A stretch of 64,000 nucleotides of DNA from Uloborus plumipes. Lineage: Eukaryota > Arthropoda > Arachnida > Araneae > Uloboridae. Shown one piece after another: positions 58,112-64,000 of this stretch. The DNA lies in NCBI GenBank assembly GCA_038373865.1, contig JAXGGA010001110.1, positions 62,001 to 126,000 of the forward strand, read 5' to 3'. Position numbers and translations under genes: made by a program. Numbering within the stretch: the first letter of the stretch is position 1; the number at the start of each line of letters is the position of its first letter. The notes under the pieces were generated by a model. It was not told the origin of the DNA, made no database searches, and saw nothing but the letters and a program-made list of their open reading frames with translations.

Positions 58112-61100
58112 AGTTCAAGCAGTTATTTTTCCTTGTTTGTCTGTCCGTCTCCGATTTTGTTAAAATTTCATTTAAAGACACAAAGCTTTGTCAGTTTTCA
58201 GTTTTATTAATAGCAAATAGCGCTTTGCCTGTAATTGTCGTTACCCAGTTTTTTTAGATTAATTTTCTCAGTGTAATCACCTAAAATGCTAATTTTATCT
58301 GAGAAAAATTGAACGATCGGCATTCTTTTTTATGTCATCTTAATTACATTTAAATAAATGATTAGTTGTATCAATATATGAGCGGTTTGTATAGTTAATT
58401 GAATAATGTGCCGATTTAATGCATAAAATATTTGGACTTTTGTGAAAGACAACCATAAGTAATTATCGCTTATTTCTTTTCAATTTTACTTTTCGTGTGT
58501 TGCAAGTTTTGTGTTAATACTTGACAAGAAGCAACCTACGTATTTTAAAAATCTGTAAATCACAGCAAATTATTCATTTGTCTCCAGACGAATGAGAACA
58601 CACGTTGTAGCATCTAAATAAATTTCACTTCGAGCGCTAAAACATAAAACTTTCCTTATAAGTCAACTGAACGTAATTTCACTCTTTATACGATAATGGT
58701 TTTCTAGATGTGCATCACTGTGCGACCTTTTCACAAGGGCATGTTTTCTTCGCAGTCGAAGAGTGATTTCGCCGAATCTAGGTGAAATTTAACAAATTCT
58801 TGCCTCAAAAAATGAGATTTATGGAACCGAGTCCCCACCCAACAAAGTGGAAAGGTGGCCCACTTCGCATCAGTACAGATCGAAAGGCAACTGGAAATTT
58901 GACGTTTTCCTACGTGTGCAGAATTCATGCGGAACCGGTTGAAGTTGTTTTCCTGTCGAAAACTTATGACCAGAAAGTGATTAATGTTACACAATTCTAA
59001 CTGTTTTCAATGAAATTTCAGGTGCGGATGTAGTCTAAGAGTTTGATCAATAACAGAAAATTAATTTTTAGAATAATGTTTTGAATCCAGTGCTTGATTT
59101 TAAAAAATGGCCAGTTTTTACAATACTTCCATTGTAGAAAATATTGTTCCAGTTTAAACAATATTTTCTGCATTGTAATGAAAATACTTGAATAAACATC
59201 TCTTGGCTTGCTCGGTAGAAAGAAAAGTACCATTATTGTTCCTACATAAAATTAATTTTAGTTATTGGGGGAAAAATAAACTTTTTATCTTGTTTGCAAA
59301 GAGGTAGGGTTCTTCGAAGAGAAAAATCCACAATTTTGCTTATTTATTTTTGGTTCTCGAAGTGTTTTTTTTTTACGAAAAACTGATTTAATGTTATAAA
59401 AGTTTGTATATACTGAAAATTGTTTTAAATAAGAATTTAATATTTTTGCCAATATTAAGAGCACGCATTTTTTTACTTATTTTTAAGTTTGACGAAAAGT
59501 TTAATCTGTGCATTTTTCATTAAGACATTTTGTCAAACAAGACGAACATTTCGTGAGATTTGAAGCTAACGATATAAAAAATAGCTTACTAAAAAATAGC
59601 AATATTTTTTTAATTAACACGTTGCCTGCTACATTGTGAGATAATTCGTTGCTTTTCATTTTAGCTAACGGATTCGACTTTAAGTTAGTTCGTAGGTGAT
59701 AAATTTGCCATTTTTGTTCGGATTTGAATTAATGTGTGAGTACACTAGAGCATTAATATGGATTTTTGGCTTCTGGAGGTACTAGTATGTCAAAACTGAG
59801 TGACAAATATTCCGTTTTTTTTCCGTCCGTCCTCCAACTCACATGCAATGAATTTTTCATAGCTCAGCAGCCAACGTGTTGGCAAAATAAGCAAAAATAC
59901 TCATAAAAAAAACTAAACAATTGCAAAATTTTTTACGAAAAAAATAATTTTTTTATTATTTTTTTACAAAGAGCTAGAGAGTGAAAGTACACCCCGTTTC
60001 ACCCACCTGATGGCGCCCATGCCGTGCACCCTAAAAGCGCCCCCCCCCCCTAACCATCTTTTAATATCTATTTCTAATTTCAATTCCTGTGGGTGAGAAT
60101 ATTTTTTTTCTCCACATTCCCCCCACTTTCGAAATCGCCTCCATGCAAATATGCCTATGTATACATACACACACGGCATCCTCCATATTGCTCCCATCTC
60201 CCAATGTAGGGTGATAACAAAGCCTTTTTAATGCTTCGATGCCTACGTCACTTCAATCCCATTGTTATCTCTGTCCGCCTTAATCGGCTTATGACGCCTT
60301 CTGGATTGGTGACTTGCGGAAAGCTCTCTCCTCTTCTTTTTTATGGAAAGCAGAGACGATGGAAAGTGGTAATGGTAGAATGCCTCTGGTAATTCACTAA
60401 ATGGAATTCTTTTGTTTTGCGGAGGAAGCTCTGGGGGAGCGGGGAGGTACAAGTCGATAAAAGAGGACTTTAATAATTTAGATGTCAAAACGGAATCGTA
60501 TTCGCGTGCTTTCAATTAATGAATCTTGTTTTGAGTAATAATAGGAAAATGGTTTGTGTTGAGATGTTAAGGGAAATAGCATCGTAAATAAAACATTAAC
60601 GCACGCATCCTACTGTTCCAGGGTTGTGGACTATTTGACTCTTGCATCTTTCACTCTAGTTTTGACGTGAATGAATTATTTAACGGTGTCTATTTCATTA
60701 GTGCAGCTAGAAATTACTTTATGGAGGGGGGGGGGGGGTCATAAAATAAACTCGGATTGAAATAAGTATTTATGTTAAAATCAAGGGATTTGCGGTTGCC
60801 TCCAGGGTCACGTCCTGGGGGTTAGGGGGGGGATCATATTATTAATACTAAAATTTATATAAATTACTGTATTAGGATTGGTATTATCTGTTAAAACTAA
60901 GGGTTTGGGGGGGGGGGTGACCTCCCCGCTGTGCACTGGTATCGAGGATGCATTAAAAAAAAATTTTTTTTCAAGCATTTTTGCTCATAGTGATTGCTGA
61001 AATGCATTGAAAATATTTTAATCGTATTTTTGGGTTGCATAGCAGCAATTTAAGATGCACTTCTGACAGCATTATCACATCACGGTACACTTATTTTAAT

Positions 61101-61969
61101 GCTACTTTTGAAGATGAAATTGCATAGAAAATTCAGTTACTAATCATTATATTATGTTGCACATTTTAAGGGAAAAATAACTAGTTGGAATGCTACAAAA
61201 TTTGGTGCCACTTACAGTTGAGCTACTACAATCCTAATTGAAAATCAGAACTTGAAAACGTTATTGTATAAAGCGAATTTTTTTTTTTCTGTGGAACTTT
61301 TCAGTATTACCTCATTGTGCTTGATATTGTCATAAAAATTGCCTTTGGCATTGCGAATGCTTTATTTGCAAATAATGGGAAACATCGTGTTATTTACATG
61401 CTGCTTCTTGTTATTTGTAAATAGAATCCGGATAAGGAGGAACTGCATGTTTATGCTAAAAGAAAAAATATTTTGAACAATCATTGACGTATCACAATAA
61501 TATTCTGCAATTTCTGCAACTGTTTAGCGATTTCGACTGCTTTTCAAAATGTTTGCCACTGATTGTTTTATGGCAAATGAATTTCAGCAATTTCAACTGG
61601 TTAGTGAAATTTCCAACTTCTATCTCAACGCATTTTATAATAATCGATTGATCTTTCACGAGTGAGAATTATGTCAGTGACGTAGTATTACGAAACTAAA
61701 TATTTCCTCAGATATGATTTTTGCTCGGCGATAATAGATGTTGATGCTTAAAAAACATGAATCAATCATACCCTTCGGAAACGACCTTCAGTGTTTTGAC
61801 AAGTAGTCGTTTAAAATTGATAAAACCCAGCGGTTAGTTAATGCTGTTCGGTCATTGATTGAGTCGTTGATCTGTACAGGGTAGGTATTTAAATTTTTTT
61901 CAAAAAAGGATGGACAAGTGGGTTAACTGAAGCAGCTGAAAATAATACCCGCCCAAGATTACTTAAATC
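58112..61969. other. no recognised gene; two less AT-rich blocks and G/C runs
   Basis: Blocks at about 58690-58990 and 60190-60520 are more mixed in composition, have no repeat signature and might be conserved non-coding elements. Runs of C11 (60040-60050), G13 (60726-60738) and G11 (60907-60917) lie in the 60-61 kb part. A weak AGTGCAGC/GCTGTGCACT pair near 60700 and 60934 may bound a small element. Confidence 0.4.
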
Positions 61970-62165
61970 CAGGGCCAGATTACTGAATAGGCCAACTAGG
62001 CCGTGGCCTAGGTCCTCCTAAATTTAGGGGCCCTCAAATGAGTAAAATTGCTCTTGTGAATAGCTGAAATAGTTTCATCTAATGCCTAAAATTGTAAAGT
62101 CTGAGTGCAGGGGGCCCTAAAAAAGTATTTGGCCTAGGGCCCAGCAACATCTTAACCGGGCCCTG
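61970..62165. mobile_element. 196-bp hAT MITE, imperfect TSD
   Basis: The ends are CAGGGCCAGATTA and TTAACCGGGCCCTG. The flanks CTTAAATC (61962-61969) and CTTAACAC (62166-62173) match at 6 of 8. Inside, GGCCTAGGTCC and GGCCTAGGGCCC repeat. It is a relative of the element at 51158-51350, in the opposite orientation. Confidence 0.8.
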
Positions 62166-62173
62166 CTTAACAC

Positions 62174-63708
62174 AAATTGTTATTAAACTTCATATAAATG
62201 TGGAAAAATCAATGCTAGAAGTAAGAATTTAAATTTAGACATCACACCCAGATTTAGTTTCTAGAAATCAAAATTAACAATCAAGGTACCATTTTTAGTG
62301 AATCAAGTATATACGTGTGAGAAAATAAACAAGTCTTTTTTACTATCGTCGTAATTTAAAAGGCCCTAAATCCAAATTTTGCAGCAATTCATTTTTACTT
62401 GATGAATTTTCTTTCCTAGAATTAAATTTCATGCTAGATTTTAAAACTTTTACTCACAACACATCTGCGCTATTAATGCTGGCCAACACAAATGTCGGAT
62501 TAATAATGAAGGAAGTGATTTTAAATTTATCTACTGTGATCGTGTACTTTAAATTGTTTTAAATAAATGACATGACAGTCCAAAAGAACGACTGAATTCA
62601 GCAGTTGGATAGAATTGTTTCATGTTTTATCAGTGTGCATTCAAGCAAGTAGAGTTGTGTGCACTTTTATCCAAACTGCATTTATTTATTGCCGAGAGAA
62701 ATATAATTATTTTAAAAATAAAAGTATATCTGCATTCAATTTATTTAAGATGCCACAAAAATTACCTTGGTACGCATGCCCCCCCCCCCTCCTCTCTCTC
62801 TCTCTCAAAAAAAAAAAAAAATTACTCTTTTTTTTTTTTTTTTTACATTTGGCAATCATCAGAAGCATGATATTTTTGTGCAATAGAAAGATAGCGAACG
62901 AACTGCAAGCGGATGCAGAACAATTCATTTTGTAATGGAGCGAGACTGCATGGTAAAGTTCAAAGCAGAACGCGCTTTAAAAGTACAGAACGCATGAACA
63001 TCTTACTGCTCGCGCGTTCTTTCTGATCCTACTTATTACAAAATTAAGTGTTCTGTTTTCGCTTTCAGTTCATCCGCCATCTATCCATGATGAAAGTATA
63101 CCACAACCCTTGAAAAAAAATAACATTGTCAGTTGAATAAAATCATCATAAAGCTGAAAATTGCAATGCTGAATGCTGTTTCCACTGTCATTTCCAAGGG
63201 GTTAAATTTGAGGACCATACGCTTTGCGATTGTGTTTGAAGATTTGCTACGGTTTTAAATTAAAAAAGAAAAAAAAAAGAACATTTTTTAAACAATGAAT
63301 TTTTTTTAGCCAATGCGTATTAAGATTCTTATCGTTCGAACATGAGAAAAAAATCTAATCTTTAAGTTATTTATGTTTGAAAATTTCTAAAATATTTTTT
63401 TTTATTTTGGAGACACATGTCACATGGTTCTTAAAAGGGTAAAGCATTAATATTGTACAGTCGGAGTAAAGACTCATTTATAAGTAACAGCTGTACCTTA
63501 CTGATATCACCCAGATTTTGCCACTGTACAAAAACGAGTTATGTGAGTACCCTTCAGCGATTGGTCGTGGCTCTGGAAAAGATTATATTTCAATCCTTGG
63601 TGTATTGATAGCCTTAAATTTTAATTGAAGAGGCAAGTGGATAAAGATGATATGTGACATTTGAATTTCTCCGATTTATATAAATTCAAATTAGTGTGTG
63701 TTCAATTG
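62174..63708. other. AT-rich stretch, nothing recognised
   Basis: It includes a C11 run at 62779-62789 followed by (CT)n, A14 and T18-type runs at 62790-62845. The open frames here are low-complexity artefacts. Confidence 0.5.
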
Positions 63709-63710
63709 TA

Positions 63711-64000
63711 CACTGCGATGCAAAAGTTTAGACAAAATGCAAATATGTGAATAAAAAGAAAACTATTCAACGAAATGCTTTCAAATTTCTACTGCAGGTA
63801 CACAATATGGCCCCAAATACTTGTCTGGAGTTCTTAAAACTATAACGGGAATCAAATTTTGGATATTATAAAAGACATTTTTTTTACATTGTTGCAAAAG
63901 TTTAGACAATAGTCAGATTTTATGCAAATATCCCCATGAAATGTGATTGGTGGAGGAAATGCGGGACTGTATTATTCATTTATAAAGTGCAAAGATTGCG
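63711..64000. mobile_element. Tc1-like element, left end (runs off the window)
   Basis: TA (63709-63710) is followed by CACTGCGATGCAAAAGTTTA. TGCAAAAGTTTAGACAA occurs at 63719-63735 and again at 63893-63909, 174 bp apart in the same orientation. This matches the inverted-repeat/direct-repeat layout of many Tc1-like elements, where the transposase binds both sites. The transposase would lie beyond the window. Confidence 0.6.

Noticed and set aside
60699..60942. Possible small TIR element (AGTGCAGC...GCTGTGCACT) around two G-runs
   Set aside because: The ends pair poorly and no target duplication is visible.
1..64000. CRISPR arrays, operons, bacterial promoters and ribosomal RNA genes
   Set aside because: None were seen. 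The tandem arrays present lack spacer-repeat structure, and the sequence is eukaryotic in character.

Overview
The window reads as gene-poor nuclear DNA from an animal, most likely an arthropod and possibly a chelicerate. The basis is strong AT-richness, no operon-like coding, long microsatellites, and dense debris of animal transposon families: hAT, Tc1/mariner, pogo/Tigger, Helitron, a LINE and tRNA-derived short elements. The lineage call is an inference; no host gene was found to anchor it. Apart from transposon-derived fragments, no open frame could be assigned to a protein family. The window looks like intergenic or intronic sequence.

Layout. 0-5 kb: a tRNA-like SINE fragment, two hAT elements, an ATT microsatellite, a minus-strand Helitron and a third hAT element. 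5.2-5.76 kb: a less AT-rich block that could hold a promoter and 5' exon (weak). 7.8-8.8 kb: nested MITEs with a 125-bp tandem repeat. 10.6-11.2 kb: a hammerhead-ribozyme repeat and an 8-bp-TSD MITE. 13.6-15.5 kb: a foldback element with tRNA-like inner ends, interrupted by a 1.23-kb Helitron. 19.4-21.6 kb: a MITE and a repeat family carrying a 147-bp tandem unit, split by a later insertion that itself contains a 24-bp micro-element. 22.5-23.5 kb: two long polypyrimidine tracts. 28.1-30.0 kb: a palindromic mariner derivative. 30.2-32.2 kb: a second copy of the 147-bp family. 32.4-33.7 kb: Helitron ends plus the 3' end of a Rep/helicase gene. 37.6-41.1 kb: an element with about 13 copies of a ~133-bp repeat and LINE debris. 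41.2-46.6 kb: a 150-bp tandem repeat, a nested mariner and further TIR elements. 47.3-53.4 kb: a pogo-like end, a tRNA-like remnant, a second hammerhead copy, two hAT elements and a large foldback. 56.5-57.7 kb: a Tigger/pogo element with a frameshifted transposase. 62.0-64.0 kb: a short hAT element and the start of a Tc1-like element.

The most notable item is the hammerhead motif at 10.65-10.73 kb, minus strand. All the conserved core segments are present (CTGATGA, GAAA, GTC), with a paired helix II and a long helix I. A second copy on the plus strand at 48.5 kb has a mutated core. The clearest evolutionary record is the Helitron at 14186-15416, whose precise A^T insertion can be read from the opposite arm of the foldback it entered. 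All calls come from reading the sequence; no alignment, folding or database search was run.
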